DNA of 64,000 nucleotides from Unio delphinus (GCA_029339505.1 JAQISU010000096.1:6061501-6125500); one strand, 5' to 3'; shown: positions 59,301-64,000, numbered from the stretch's first letter. Made by a program: numbers and translations. Notes: generated by a model not told the origin, from the sequence alone.

Positions 59301-62221
59301 ATTCTCAGTCATGGACAGAGGTCAAGCACACCATACAATTGAAATATACATAACGTCATCATCTGTTTGTTACCACTATTGTTACTTTATATTTGTGCAT
59401 ATATCTGCAGGATCTCACAACAGATAAGATTTTCAATCATGTTCATTTGATGTTTTCAGGCATTTTAATAAGTTATTCACACTGTGTGCACAATGTTTCT
59501 AATTTTAAAGACAGAAAGGTGACGAAGCTACATAAAATAAAGTTCCTATTCTTTGAGAACACTGCATTATCTCTTTCCAGTCTTGAACTGAGTCTTGGTT
59601 ACAACATAAACCAATTTAATTTCAGGCCAACAAGACACCATAAAAAGTCATTTAGTCAGAATCCCATGTCAACAGAGACATCTTTTTAGAAGTAGTGACA
59701 AGAGTGATTTCTTCTTTATGATTTGCATTTTTTTTATATTTCAGCCAAATACAGCTGGATCCTGTATTAGCTGATGTTGTACTGAATAAGGGAGAGGGTG
59801 ACATTACTACACTTAAGTGGGAGCAACTTTTCTCAAGGTATCTTCAGTGTTTACAATATTTTGTTAATTGTCAGTTAATATTTTCTAACTGATAGGATAC
59901 TCTTAACTTGATGAGTAAAAGATTCAGAAGAAATGACTGATTCCAGCTCATTGTGATTGATCATTTATGTTCAGTGATGTACATGTTTCTCAGTCTCAGT
60001 CTTTGAGTGAGAGATGGTAATAGTAGATGTATTCTTGTGGCATTGAACAAATCTGCAGTGTTCTGATTACTAGACCAGCAAGGATATTTTAAAACTTAAA
60101 GATCCATAGTGAATAGAGAACTCATATTTTTAGGCATTTTTATGCATGGGCACAAGAAAAGTTGACAGCTTTAAAACATTACTAGACAAAATCTAATAGT
60201 CAGAGGCAAGGTGTCCTTAAGGGACAACACCAGAGGTGGCTTTGAGGAGATCATTCCTGAATTATGTTAGTTCCCTTGAAGGGTCTGATGCACTACTGAC
60301 CAAATAGATTTTCCTGGAATCCAAGAAAAAATAGTTTCTTCTTAAGTGCAGTGTGTGAAACCATTTGGTGGCAAAATTGGATTAAGATCAGCACATTTGT
60401 CAACTAGGCAGCACAAGTTTTTGGGTGAAAACAACATGTCATTATGATCCATGAGGGGAAGTGGAAACAAGATATATAAGACAGCTATCGTGGCAGTAGT
60501 ATGGGATGTAATATTAGCACCTTTTACATTTAGGACCAACTAAATATTACAAGAAGTCTTGCTGAAAACCCCAAGCTCATAAGACAATCCATTAAGGATG
60601 AGTAGTAATGACGATTTTCAAGATGGCCACTATGGCAACCATACTGGATGTTCAGTCAGCATTAATTTAATTTAAGGCCAACTAGACACCATAAAGAGTT
60701 ATTTAGTTAGAACCCCATGTCGATAGAGACATCTTTTAGGAAGTAGTGATAAGATTTTAAAGATGATGGCTATATTGGATGTTGGATCGACATATTGTAA
60801 GTCTGTAGTGAAACTTGTGTCGCCACAATCAGTAGGAGTGGCAATAACAGGATTTTCAAACTGGACACCACAGCACCATATCTGTCATCAGATTATCTCC
60901 ACTAGAAATCATCAAATGTCTGTTAGTGAAAACATGTAAATACAACCATCCATTAGGAAAGAGCATTGATAAGATTTTAAAGATGGCTGCCATGGTGGCC
61001 ATATTGGATGTCAGATCTGTACTATGTTTACTAAGATAAACAAAACATCATAATTCAATTATAGGCATTATTTGACATGGAATACCTATATCAGTAGTTA
61101 AACAGTCTACCTTTCCAGGTCCAACAGCAGCTTTTTCTTATGTGAGTTACTCTGCTTCCACCGTATTTGTGTGAACTAAATTTTCCCGTGTTTTTAATTA
61201 TTTTGTTTCATTATTTTTTTAATGTAACATATAAAAAGACTGCCTTTAACTCCTTCTGCTGTGTTAGGAGACCAAAGTTGGGACCAACATGGAGTATTGG
61301 GATATAAATTTCTCCACCTTATACTTATTCTCTGAGCATGTTTTGATCACGTAATGTAATTATAAAGAAATCAGTTTTTTCAGTCAAGTATCCTCTTGAA
61401 TAATACTTAACCATCATACTATAGCACTTCTTAATGTGTTTACATTCTACTCCAATAGCAATGATGGGATTTGACATCAGGCCCGCAATACAATGGGAGA
61501 TAACTCATGCCTGACTTTCATTGCCATAAGCAGAATATATATCCTAATATTTTTTAATTCTAATGCAATTCAAAAGACATTATCACCATTTTTTGCTTGT
61601 GAGAAGATTTTTGAGGATGCAGAAAGACTAGATGTATTTTGATCTATTTTGTTTTTATTTTTATGGGGTTTAATGTCATTTTACTGCACATGATAATTTA
61701 CACAGGTGATTTATTTAGGAAGAAACCAATTTCTGAAAATATGTACCTAGATAACATTTAACCATCAAACTATGGGCACTTATTCTCAAGTTCTAAATGT
61801 GGTTACATTCCTTGAAGAACATGCCCTTTTGCTCTGGTAGTACTTGGTGTCTAGTATATTATTATGAATTGTTAAGAATTGTAGAAGAAAGATACAGTCT
61901 TTTACTTCCAACAATGGTTTCTCATAGACATATCACTTATGTGAAGGTCAGTAGGAAATATAATACATTACTAGAACTGCTAGAAAGACCAGAAGAATTT
62001 AGATAACATTACTGGACTTTTTAAATTTAAATTTTGTCTTCAAAATTGTTGCACTCAAATGTTTAAAATTGACTTTTACTTTTAGCCCTATTTTCTATAG
62101 GTTTACAAATAAAATGCAGCCAGTTCATGAAATTATGTTCCCTGGACAACCACCAGTGCTAAAAAAAGGAAATGTGGAGCCAATTAAAATAGATGTGGTA
62201 CAAAGAGCAAGTAATAAAAAG
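17709..62221 (+). CDS. EIF2D: EIF2D (ligatin), eukaryotic translation initiation factor 2D (13 exons, 3' end outside the window)
   Basis: Thirteen plus-strand exons join in phase into 536 codons collinear with vertebrate EIF2D, about 584 residues. Exons are 17709-17764, 24912-25102, 27792-27875, 30736-30838, 34057-34164, 34836-35173, 38955-39072, 41400-41445, 44234-44337, 53029-53184, 58511-58600, 59745-59837 and 62101-62221. The order is: N-terminal DUF1947-like domain (1 to about 90), PUA domain (about 95-180, with [19 protein letters not shown]), a variable acidic linker (about 181-292), a winged-helix region (about 293-382), a SWIB/MDM2-like region (about 400-490) and the start of the SUI1 domain ([12 protein letters not shown]). 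Family knowledge: EIF2D binds the 40S subunit, delivers tRNA to the P site independently of GTP and eIF2, and removes tRNA and mRNA from 40S during recycling. MCTS1 plus DENR form the same architecture in two chains. The terminal SUI1 exon or exons were not found before 64000. Confidence 0.96.
17765..19074. other. EIF2D intron 1, first part, with an old interspersed repeat
   Basis: No gene seen. About 18100-18300 contains phrases (GTTACAACTCTG..GACTT and CAACAAATAATTTATTTCCC) that recur at 18951-18990 and near 58690-58770, so part of this stretch belongs to an old, diverged interspersed family. Confidence 0.4.
19075..21960 (-). mobile_element. L2/CR1-type LINE, 5'-truncated, copy 1 (minus)
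   Basis: On the minus strand the order is: end of the endonuclease domain (21959-21640, ending [16 protein letters not shown]), a linker, reverse-transcriptase blocks (about 21190-20590, with [20 protein letters not shown] and [20 protein letters not shown]), the catalytic YADD at 20412-20401, and a 3' tail. The tail, GTAAAGCGCTTAGAACTTCT then GGTGCTATATAAAGTCC and a TTATTA run, is typical of L2/CR1-type LINEs. Stops and frameshifts show it is dead. A family A SINE sits inside it at 19618-19925. Confidence 0.85.
19618..19925 (-). mobile_element. tRNA-derived SINE, family A, inserted in the LINE
   Basis: A full-length copy on the minus strand with A box CTAGTGGTTAGAG and B box GGGTTCGATCCCC. 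It is flanked by a perfect 13-bp target duplication, CTCTAAAGATGAT (19605-19617 and 19926-19938), within LINE sequence. This dates the SINE after the LINE. Confidence 0.92.
21961..23489. other. EIF2D intron 1, middle part
   Basis: No gene. 21980-22640 resembles the diverged family also seen at 40.7-42.9 kb, with recurring phrases such as ATCAAATNTGGC, GCCACTGTTACTAAAAAT and CTTAGAAGTT. The rest is plain AT-rich intron. Confidence 0.4.
23490..23733 (-). mobile_element. tRNA-derived SINE, family B
   Basis: A minus-strand copy: the 3' domain GTAAAATGGCGTTAAACCCC at the left, the GGCTATACATGG phrase, and the tRNA-like head (GGCTGAGTGGTCTAAAGCAC) at the right end. It is diverged, and its B box is weaker (TTGGTTTGAGTCTT). 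Confidence 0.8.
24014..24665. repeat. 24-bp minisatellite split by a SINE
   Basis: About 16 units of a 24-bp repeat of the type CATATACTGTCATGTCATCT then GGCC. One diverged unit lies left of the SINE (about 24021-24044) and the rest right of it (24290-24665). Because 24 is a multiple of 3, the minus strand shows an open frame with an 8-residue repeat (V-Y-G-P-D-D-M-T). I regard this as a by-product of the repeat, not a gene. Confidence 0.9.
24045..24289 (+). mobile_element. tRNA-derived SINE, family B, inserted in the minisatellite
   Basis: A plus-strand copy from GGGGCCCCGAGTAGCCAATT to a 3' end GCTGAAAAATGGCATTAAAC and (CAA)n. It is flanked by CATATATTGTCATGT and CATATATTGTCACAT, a target duplication taken from a minisatellite unit. 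The B box is intact (GGTTCGAGTC). Confidence 0.88.
24912..25102 (+). CDS. EIF2D: EIF2D coding exon 2
   Basis: Residues 19-82, most of the N-terminal DUF1947-like domain: [35 protein letters not shown] and [13 protein letters not shown]. The acceptor is tttttccag|GAGAAAG and the donor ACAG|GTACTG. The open frame runs on into the intron, but homology ends at the donor. Confidence 0.95.
25103..26164. other. EIF2D intron 2, first part
   Basis: No gene. About 25440-25570 holds a tRNA-like stretch on the minus strand (GGGTAGCAAAGCAGTAAC, then CCAAGTCTGATCCCC), possibly a very old SINE. The rest is AT-rich. Confidence 0.35.
26165..27586. mobile_element. 1.42-kb DNA transposon with TATAAGTCGC end repeats
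   Basis: The ends are a perfect 14-bp inverted repeat, TACCGTATTTTCCG (26165-26178) and its complement (27573-27586). The outer TA may be the target duplication. Just inside both ends lie several copies of TATAAGTCGC, often followed by TCCTGCG: at least four on the left (26181-26280) and three on the right (27499-27570). The middle holds a 128-bp tandem repeat. No transposase frame is visible, so this is a non-autonomous element. Its superfamily is not assigned. Confidence 0.82.
26621..27145. repeat. 128-bp tandem repeat inside the transposon, about 4 units
   Basis: Units start at the phrase CCGGTCAATT(T)CCACA (about 26636, 26763, 26891 and 27019) and contain GAAGTTGTCCGCCAGCCTTC and CTCTCAATGAAGCCAGTCTC. 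They are over 90 percent alike by eye. Confidence 0.9.
27792..27875 (+). CDS. EIF2D: EIF2D coding exon 3
   Basis: Residues 83-110: [20 protein letters not shown] then FSKLAKGAG, matching vertebrate V-Y-T-L-W-x-Y-P-D-L-L-P. It leads into the PUA domain. The acceptor is aatttcag|TGTATT and the donor GGCAG|GTAAAT. Phase 1 at both ends. Confidence 0.94.
27949..28012. mobile_element. Half of a small TTGATAACTCG MITE
   Basis: CTCCCTTGATAACTAG and nearby GATAACTCGC resemble the inverted ends of the element at 30233-30320. It lies directly before the Tigger-like element, and only one arm is visible. Confidence 0.5.
28033..28697 (+). mobile_element. Tigger/pogo-like transposon remnant, internally deleted
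   Basis: Terminal inverted repeats CAGTGGTACTTTGACTTACG (left) and the complement of CAGTGGTGCCTTGACTTATG (right) bound 665 bp. The plus strand begins with a transposase start, [19 protein letters not shown], and a helix-turn-helix segment ([20 protein letters not shown]), interrupted by a stop. It jumps straight to a C-terminal piece, [20 protein letters not shown], then [22 protein letters not shown]-x-T-x-x-x-Q-P-M-D-Q is the Tigger/pogo signature. The catalytic core is deleted. Confidence 0.88.
28887..28982. repeat. 48-bp direct repeat, two units
   Basis: AGTCATCAATACACTGTAAA and the next 28 bases are repeated back to back almost without change. Confidence 0.9.
28983..29659. other. EIF2D intron 3, middle part
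   Basis: Plain AT-rich intron; nothing recognised. Confidence 0.45.
29660..29970 (+). mobile_element. tRNA-derived SINE, family A
   Basis: Head GATGGCCTAGTGGTTAGAGG, B box GGTTTGATCCCC, then the family phrases CATACCAAAGACTTACGAAA, ATTAAGAGGTTAG, GCATGATGCCCCAGTGCTAG and a GCTATGTTAAAA 3' end running into (CA)n. Confidence 0.9.
30233..30320. mobile_element. Small MITE with CCCTTGATAACTCG ends
   Basis: An 80-90-bp near-palindrome: TCCCTTGATAACTCG (30236-30250) and its complement CGAGTTATCAAGGGA (30297-30311) around a short loop. The ends recall pogo-type elements, but the family is not certain. Confidence 0.7.
30383..30425. repeat. (AAT)n-rich microsatellite
   Basis: About seven AAT units followed by mixed AAC/AAT triplets. 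Confidence 0.9.
30736..30838 (+). CDS. EIF2D: EIF2D coding exon 4
   Basis: Residues 111-144, the first half of the PUA domain, with DLMLPGVVV and [15 protein letters not shown]. The acceptor is taatgtag|ATTTGA and the donor AACAA|GTAAGA. Confidence 0.95.
31117..31440 (+). mobile_element. tRNA-derived SINE, family A
   Basis: Head CTGGTGGCCTAAGTGGATAG, B box CCGGTTCAACCCTGG, body phrases ATTAAGAGGTTAGTGTTAGG and ATGATGCCCCAGTG, 3' end GCTATGTTAAAATCC followed by (CA)n. Confidence 0.9.
31441..33313. other. EIF2D intron 4, middle part
   Basis: AT-rich intron; no gene or repeat family recognised. A short direct repeat, TTATTATCCCTCAATTA, occurs at about 31457-31488. Confidence 0.4.
33314..33625 (+). 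mobile_element. tRNA-derived SINE, family A
   Basis: Head CTTATGGTCTAGTGGTTAGA, B box GGGTTCGATTCC, body as in the other copies, 3' end GCTACATTAAAAATCATAAT followed by CAAACAAACAAA. Confidence 0.9.
34057..34164 (+). CDS. EIF2D: EIF2D coding exon 5
   Basis: Residues 145-180, the second half of the PUA domain: [20 protein letters not shown] and [16 protein letters not shown]. The acceptor is ttttgcag|GGCACC and the donor CTATG|GTGGGT. Confidence 0.94.
34165..34835. other. EIF2D intron 5
   Basis: AT-rich intron with a short (TA)n run at about 34326-34340; no other feature seen. Confidence 0.5.
34836..35173 (+). CDS. EIF2D: EIF2D coding exon 6 (variable acidic linker)
   Basis: Residues 181-293, the largest exon (338 nt). 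It starts [15 protein letters not shown] and continues as a Glu/Asp/Ser/Gly-rich, probably disordered stretch with little similarity to vertebrates except for position and composition. The linker at this place is also acidic and variable in vertebrate EIF2D. The acceptor is ctttttttag|GGCATT and the donor AATAG|GTATTC. Confidence 0.9.
35174..37869. other. EIF2D intron 6, first part
   Basis: A (CA)n microsatellite lies at about 35216-35240. The rest is AT-rich. 36690-36960 shares phrases (AGGATTGTCATGAAA, ACACACATTTATT, GAAAATTATGCTGATC) with 39580-39670 and 40170-40190, so it belongs to an old interspersed family. Confidence 0.4.
37870..37990 (-). mobile_element. Degenerate tRNA-derived SINE-like head
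   Basis: On the minus strand, GCTAGCAGTGGTTATGGTAA (A-box-like) and GATCCCAGGTTCAATTATAC (B-box-like) are spaced as in a tRNA. The body is not recognisable. Confidence 0.4.
37991..38954. other. EIF2D intron 6, last part
   Basis: AT-rich. The phrase GGTCACTGTGACCTACATTT-like appears at about 38394 and again near 43350 and 43629, part of an old interspersed repeat. No gene. Confidence 0.35.
38955..39072 (+). CDS. EIF2D: EIF2D coding exon 7
   Basis: Residues 294-332, start of the winged-helix region: [20 protein letters not shown] then [20 protein letters not shown]. This aligns with vertebrate E-Q-M-D-E-L-L-Q-Q-C-F-L-H-A-L-K. The acceptor is ttttttcag|ATCAG and the donor TACCG|GTAAGA. Confidence 0.95.
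39073..41399. other. EIF2D intron 7
   Basis: No gene. 39590-40200 holds degenerate repeating text (CATCCAACATGGCT, TATGGCACC, CTTCATTAGAAGA) with units of very roughly 150 bp. From 40679, TAGCTCACATGGCTAAAAGG begins a second diverged repeat family that also occurs near 58630 (TAGCTCATATGGTG). Confidence 0.4.
41400..41445 (+). CDS. EIF2D: EIF2D coding exon 8 (46 nt)
   Basis: The smallest exon, residues 333-348: [15 protein letters not shown], matching the vertebrate R-Q-L-D-I-K-K-S-S-Y-K-K. A strong polypyrimidine acceptor (15 T in a row then cag) precedes it. The donor AAAAAG|GTTGGT is weak. Confidence 0.92.
41943..42250 (+). mobile_element. tRNA-derived SINE, family A
   Basis: Head CTGGTGGCCTAGTGGTTAAA, B box TGGATTCAATCCCC, body phrases as in the other copies, 3' end GCTACATTAAAAATCC. 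It is more diverged than the copy at 56401. Confidence 0.88.
42251..44233. other. EIF2D intron 8, remainder
   Basis: No gene. 42250-42930 continues the diverged family seen at 21.9-22.6 kb (ATCAAATATGGC phrases). A (GT)n microsatellite lies at about 43660-43692. Confidence 0.4.
43660..43692. repeat. (GT)n microsatellite
   Basis: About 16 GT units. Confidence 0.95.
44234..44337 (+). CDS. EIF2D: EIF2D coding exon 9
   Basis: Residues 349-382, end of the winged-helix region: [20 protein letters not shown] then [15 protein letters not shown], very close to vertebrates. The acceptor is cttttcag|TTATCC and the donor CCAGA|GTATGT. The last 17 nt of this exon are the first part of a tandem array that continues into the intron (see 44321-44600). 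Confidence 0.95.
44321..44600 (+). repeat. Tandem duplication of the exon 9 donor region, 6 units
   Basis: The real exon 9 ends GACAGAAGTCACCCAGA|GTATGT. Starting at 44321, the 44-49-bp segment that carries this exon end, the donor and a following TTTGTATCTATTTA tract repeats six times, at 44321, 44370, 44415, 44461, 44505 and 44552, with 10-30 percent divergence. Units 2 and 5 keep an AGAGTATG/AGAGTATA donor-like site, and each unit end (TATTTAG or CTTTTAG) looks like a weak acceptor. Confidence 0.85.
45437..46656 (-). mobile_element. piggyBac-like element, non-autonomous, nested in the LINE
   Basis: A 1.22-kb insertion flanked by TTAA on both sides (45433-45436 and 46657-46660), with perfect terminal inverted repeats CACATTAACCCCT. 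The flanking match makes an 18-bp inverted repeat, TTTAACACATTAACCCCT, in all. TTAA target duplication is the hallmark of piggyBac. The right part is CpG-rich against an AT-rich host and carries an acidic 54-codon frame. No DDD catalytic domain is left. The left 700 bp are AT-rich and non-coding. Confidence 0.78.
46174..46338 (-). pseudogene. Acidic N-terminal stub of a piggyBac-type transposase
   Basis: A 54-codon frame with its own ATG at 46338. 20 of 54 residues are Asp or Glu and only one is basic, including [20 protein letters not shown]. Acidic N-termini are usual for piggyBac transposases. The position, a few hundred bases inside one terminal repeat and reading inward, fits. The function is inferred from context, since the sequence is too low in complexity for a sure match. 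Confidence 0.5.
47522..47690. mobile_element. Foldback MITE, copy 2 (shortened)
   Basis: CATATATACTCACAAGTTGG opens the element; inside are GCTGTCACATAATGCTCTGG and TAGATCTGGGACTATGCA, and CATGGCTTATAAGC closes it, as in the copies at 49052 and 63175. Confidence 0.6.
48057..48942. repeat. 28-bp minisatellite, about 32 units
   Basis: The unit TGGCAAAGCTTGGATCATTA then TGGCCATT (or GGCTGTT) repeats for about 890 bp with only a few variants (GGCCA/GGCTG, GGCAAAG/GGGAAAG). Units alternate in short higher-order patterns, and a block of about five units is itself repeated near 48601-48700 and 48773-48860. Because 28 is not a multiple of 3 and the unit holds no stop, long open frames of up to 301 codons appear in all three plus frames. 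These are artefacts of the repeat. Confidence 0.95.
49052..49265. mobile_element. Foldback MITE, copy 3
   Basis: The clearest copy. CTGTATATACTAACTTATAA opens it and TTATAAGTGAGTATATATGG closes it. ATGCTATCACATAATGCACC on one arm pairs with CATTATGTGATGACAGACC on the other. Confidence 0.75.
49529..49616. repeat. (CT)n(AT)n compound microsatellite
   Basis: About 25 CT units followed by about 17 AT units. Confidence 0.95.
50104..50370. repeat. (ATCT)n/(ATCC)n compound microsatellite
   Basis: Long ATCT runs, a CTGT/CTCT mixed middle, ATCT again, then about 22 ATCC units. Long open frames rich in Ile, Tyr, Leu and Ser across it are spurious. Confidence 0.97.
50570..51497 (-). mobile_element. 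CR1/Jockey-like LINE fragment, reverse transcriptase
   Basis: Minus-strand reverse-transcriptase text begins at [20 protein letters not shown] and continues with [37 protein letters not shown] and [15 protein letters not shown]. The catalytic box is FADD (51025-51014). The thumb follows ([31 protein letters not shown]) and [20 protein letters not shown] frameshift near 50930 breaks it. The 5' end is truncated within the RT domain. It is probably related to the copy at 45080-47300. Confidence 0.88.
51498..52512. other. EIF2D intron 9, late part
   Basis: About 1 kb of AT-rich sequence rich in short TTGATCAAACTTG-like phrases; no gene or known repeat recognised. Confidence 0.4.
52513..52761 (-). 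mobile_element. tRNA-derived SINE, family B, with target duplication
   Basis: A minus-strand copy with a perfect 12-bp target duplication AGTTTGGGAGCT (52501-52512 and 52762-52773). Head GGGGCCCCTAGTGGCCAAGT, B box GGGTTCGAGTCTC, 3' end GCTGAAAGATGGCGTGAAAC followed by (CAA)n. The intact flanks suggest a fairly recent insertion. Confidence 0.92.
53029..53184 (+). CDS. EIF2D: EIF2D coding exon 10
   Basis: Residues 383-434. A variable start (L-K-D-F-K-V-P-D-D) leads into [18 protein letters not shown] and KAFGYR, the beginning of the SWIB/MDM2-like region. The acceptor is aatttcag|ATTGAA and the donor TATAG|GTTAGT. Confidence 0.93.
53185..54102. other. EIF2D intron 10, first part
   Basis: AT-rich intron containing only a SINE family B fragment at 53797-53885. 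Confidence 0.45.
53797..53885 (-). mobile_element. SINE family B, 3' fragment
   Basis: (GTT)n followed by TAACACCCTTTTTCAGC and AAGCTATACTGGCAG, the diverged 3' part of family B. Confidence 0.65.
54103..56389 (+). mobile_element. L2/CR1-type LINE, 5'-truncated, copy 2 (plus)
   Basis: The same family as 19075-21960 but in the opposite orientation, so the two form a 2-kb inverted pair about 32 kb apart. It starts in the end of the endonuclease domain, continues through [20 protein letters not shown], then reverse-transcriptase blocks, YADD at 55587-55598 ([20 protein letters not shown]) and a C-terminal region. It carries many stops. A stretch of about 100 bp in the RT domain (the TTTAATGATATTCTCTCTGC phrase, about 55168-55330) is duplicated in tandem. 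The usual 3' tail is missing; the end is next to a SINE. Confidence 0.87.
56401..56717 (+). mobile_element. tRNA-derived SINE, family A, with target duplication
   Basis: The best-kept copy. CGCTCCAGTGGCCTAGTGGT opens it, with B box GGGTTCAATCCCC, and GCTATGTTAAAAATCCTAAT then CAAACAACAAA closes it. A perfect 11-bp target duplication, CCATTCCCAAC (56390-56400 and 56718-56728), brackets it. Confidence 0.94.
56718..58510. other. EIF2D intron 10, last part
   Basis: AT-rich intron, about 1.8 kb, with no gene or repeat recognised. A G-rich tract, GGAGGAGGGGGGGCA, lies near 57726. Confidence 0.45.
58511..58600 (+). CDS. EIF2D: EIF2D coding exon 11
   Basis: Residues 435-464: [20 protein letters not shown] then [10 protein letters not shown], matching the vertebrate K-K-G-S-x-L-E-x-S-E-V-R segment. 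The acceptor is tctttcag|CAAAGG. The donor GAAAG|GTCACT is poor but forced by phase and homology. Confidence 0.93.
58601..59744. other. EIF2D intron 11, old interspersed repeat
   Basis: From about 58630 (TAGCTCATATGGTGTGAG) to 59100 it resembles the diverged family at 18.1-18.3 and 40.7 kb. 59630-59700 (GCCAACAAGACACCAT, GTCAACAGAGACATCTTTTT) recurs at 60675-60745. No gene. Confidence 0.4.
59745..59837 (+). CDS. EIF2D: EIF2D coding exon 12
   Basis: Residues 465-495: [19 protein letters not shown] then [11 protein letters not shown], matching vertebrate V-R-L-D-P-I-L-C-D-C-I-L. The acceptor is atatttcag|CCAAAT and the donor TCAAG|GTATCT. Confidence 0.95.
59838..62100. other. EIF2D intron 12
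   Basis: No gene. 60230-61030 is made of degenerate repeating text (ATTTTAAAGATGGCTGCCAT, ATATTGGATGT, AGACACCATAAAG) of about 150-170 bp per unit, the same family as 39.6-40.1 kb. An SINE B fragment may lie at 61655-61725. Confidence 0.4.
61655..61725 (-). mobile_element. Possible SINE family B 3' fragment
   Basis: ATGGGGTTTAATGTCATTTT then ACTGCACATGATA and a GGAAGAAACC phrase follow the order of the family B 3' part, strongly diverged. Confidence 0.4.
62101..62221 (+). CDS. EIF2D: EIF2D coding exon 13 (last one in the window)
   Basis: Residues 496-536: [20 protein letters not shown], then L-K-K-G-N-V-E-P-I and [12 protein letters not shown]. This enters the SUI1 domain, where Q-R-A-S-N-K-K is a signature of EIF2D. 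The acceptor is ttctatag|GTTTAC and the donor AAAAAG|GTCAGT. It ends in phase 0. About 50 more codons are expected downstream. Confidence 0.95.
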
Positions 62222-63174
62222 GTCAGTCATACTACATACTACAGGTGGTTAAGTATATACTAGTCATGCTGTGGAAGATTTTAAGTCCAACTCTGCGTTA
62301 AAAAATTATTGCTTTTTGCTTCATCAGTGTGCTTTATTCGGCTGTTGTGCAAAGTCATGGTCATATGATGTGCAGAGCGGTGGGTCTCACTAAACAAGGA
62401 GATGACAGAAAGACAACAGTGAATGCAAAACTTGTCAAGTACATTTGCTCATGAAATAATCAGTCACCCTCATTGACTCGTGTTGCGATTCTGTGCAGGC
62501 TAAGCCATCTTTGCTAGCAAAGAGATGTTGATACACTTAGTTCTGCATTATCATTATCGTTGAAGTGGATCGATGACCCACGGCTAGTGAAGATGATTCT
62601 AGACATTCTGTTTTGGTTTGGTGTTTTATGGTGCAACACAGATAGGTTAACTGCAGAGTAGACATTGATGACATGTGATGATGATAATGAAAAAAATCTG
62701 TAATGTTTGAAATAAAAGAATAGTTAATGGAATCAACTGATTCAATGACAGGAGGAATATTAAAATTTAAAATGATAAAATGATTATTGTTGGTATTTAT
62801 CAATGTGTAAATTTTACCTAATTACACACAGAGTTAGTATAAAGTACTTTGTAATTTAATTACCTTGTGATTGAAAAGTTAAAATTTACTAATTACATTA
62901 AGGATGATTTGGGTATTTATTTTATCCAGTCATGATCATTTTAATCCTACAATAAATCCACATCGTTTGTAGTTAAAGTAGACCAGGTACTGATGAATTG
63001 TCAACATAAAGACAAATGTAATTATATATTTCCAAATAATACTAATAAGAAACACAAGTTGTAAAATGTAATTAATTACCTTAGAAACGTATGGTTAGAA
63101 ATCCAGTTACATATTTATCTACTTTTTTTTAAATGTATTTTTATTTATGTATGTGTGTATATCAATGTATGTAC
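62222..63174. other. EIF2D intron 13, first part
   Basis: AT-rich, with no exon matching the end of the SUI1 domain. A CAAAGAGATGTTG...GGTTTGGTGTTTTATGG stretch (62515-62640) could be an old SINE but is not supported well enough to name. Confidence 0.35.
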
Positions 63175-63382
63175 AGTATATGCTTCTTTTAAGACCAACT
63201 GCAAAGACTAAGATCTGTCATTGCATAATTCACTGGCATATCTAATCCTGTACAGTTTATTATGAGTAACCAGTAGAAAAAACAACATAGACCCTGATCT
63301 GCAGGCTCATTATGATATGGCAGATCAGGATCTTTGTTCTTGCAGTTAGACTTGACTTATAAGTGAGTATATGCACAATATG
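63175..63382. mobile_element. Foldback MITE, copy 4
   Basis: ACAGTATATGCTTCTTTTAA opens the element and CTTATAAGTGAGTATATGCA closes it. GATCTGTCATTGCATAATTC on one arm pairs roughly with CATTATGATATGGCAGATC on the other. Confidence 0.65.
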
Positions 63383-64000
63383 TAAACCAACATACATGTC
63401 ACTTTGTATTAGTAGAACTATATATTTCAGTCAACCAGCATGTTTAAAAACTTGTCTTTAACCACATACACCCACTCACCCCAAGTCAAATCAGATGAGT
63501 TCAGAAGAGTCGTAGTATTCTCTATGCCTTGATGAACTGATATATAATGAATTTATTAATTGACAAACCAAACATTTTGGACCTAAATTTCATTATTAAT
63601 CTCTTAACTGCTATTGCTATGTTACCAATTATAACCTTTGTTGCAAATCTCTTGGCTGCCATTGCAGACCATTGTTAACTAGTTAACAGTACTCCAATTG
63701 TAGCAGGTACCTCCTTAAGACCATAAGAAGAAAAAAAACCATCCTGCTGAATGATGAAACATTGGCATTTCTTAAAATTAAAATCTCATCTATGGGGAGG
63801 TGGGATAATTTCCTCTGAAAATAAATCACACAATAACTTGTGTCAATATATAATATAAAACTATTTCATAATGATCATCAATTAGATGTTGATATTTGAA
63901 CTTTTGAAGTAGGGGTTGTCTGCTGTTTTCTTTACCCAGTTGTGACTTACTTTCTGCTTTATGTCACATGATATAGTCAGTACCTTATCCTTATTAATAT
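63383..64000. other. EIF2D intron 13, right edge
   Basis: AT-rich intron; nothing recognised up to the window end. Confidence 0.45.

Noticed and set aside
62222..64000. Final EIF2D exon or exons (rest of the SUI1 domain)
   Set aside because: No frame with the expected N-L-E-x-Y/F-G-I/L-D pattern after an acceptor. The end of the gene is probably right of the window.
1..64000. A new multi-gene system such as a defence island or gene cluster
   Set aside because: Apart from transposon remnants, only SPEF2 and EIF2D exons are found. The remaining sequence is intron and repeats.

Overview
This is nuclear DNA from an invertebrate animal. It is AT-rich, with small exons separated by introns of 0.5 to 8.7 kb, GT-AG splice sites and dense SINEs, LINEs and DNA transposons. 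The repeat types (tRNA-derived SINEs with a (CAA)n tail, CR1/L2-type LINEs, foldback MITEs, P-like, piggyBac-like and pogo-like remnants) suggest a lophotrochozoan, most likely a bivalve mollusc. The species cannot be fixed from the sequence alone. I see no prokaryotic genes, operons, CRISPR arrays or phage genes.

Two conserved genes fill the window, head to head. On the minus strand, positions 17304 down to 1194 hold the first 11 coding exons (555 codons) of SPEF2, a sperm-flagellar/ciliary central-apparatus protein. The rest of SPEF2 lies left of the window. On the plus strand, positions 17709 to 62221 hold the first 13 coding exons (536 codons) of EIF2D (ligatin), a translation initiation/recycling factor. 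Its last exon or exons lie right of the window. Every exon was placed from similarity to the vertebrate proteins plus splice sites, and the reading phase is continuous across all 22 introns. The two start codons are 404 bp apart, so the spacer is a probable bidirectional promoter.

Region by region: 1-17304 is SPEF2. Its introns carry a 55-bp tandem repeat (7.1-7.4 kb), SINE copies and a P-element-like remnant with a THAP zinc-finger fragment (15.0-15.9 kb). 17305-17708 is the promoter spacer. 17765-24911 is EIF2D intron 1, with an L2-like LINE (19.1-22.0 kb) that itself contains a SINE, and a 24-bp minisatellite interrupted by another SINE. 25.1-30.7 kb holds a 1.42-kb transposon with TATAAGTCGC motifs near its ends and a Tigger/pogo relic. 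30.8-44.2 kb is SINE-rich intron. 44.2-53.0 kb (intron 9) is the most repeat-rich part: a tandem duplication that begins inside exon 9, a CR1/Jockey-like LINE broken by a piggyBac-like element, a 28-bp minisatellite of about 32 units, long microsatellites and a second LINE copy. 53.2-58.5 kb holds a second L2-like LINE in the opposite orientation to the first.

Nothing here forms a new multi-gene system. SPEF2 and EIF2D have no known shared pathway, and their link here is probably positional. The points most worth checking are the splice-donor tandem array after EIF2D exon 9, the nested piggyBac-like element, the TATAAGTCGC transposon and the shared promoter.
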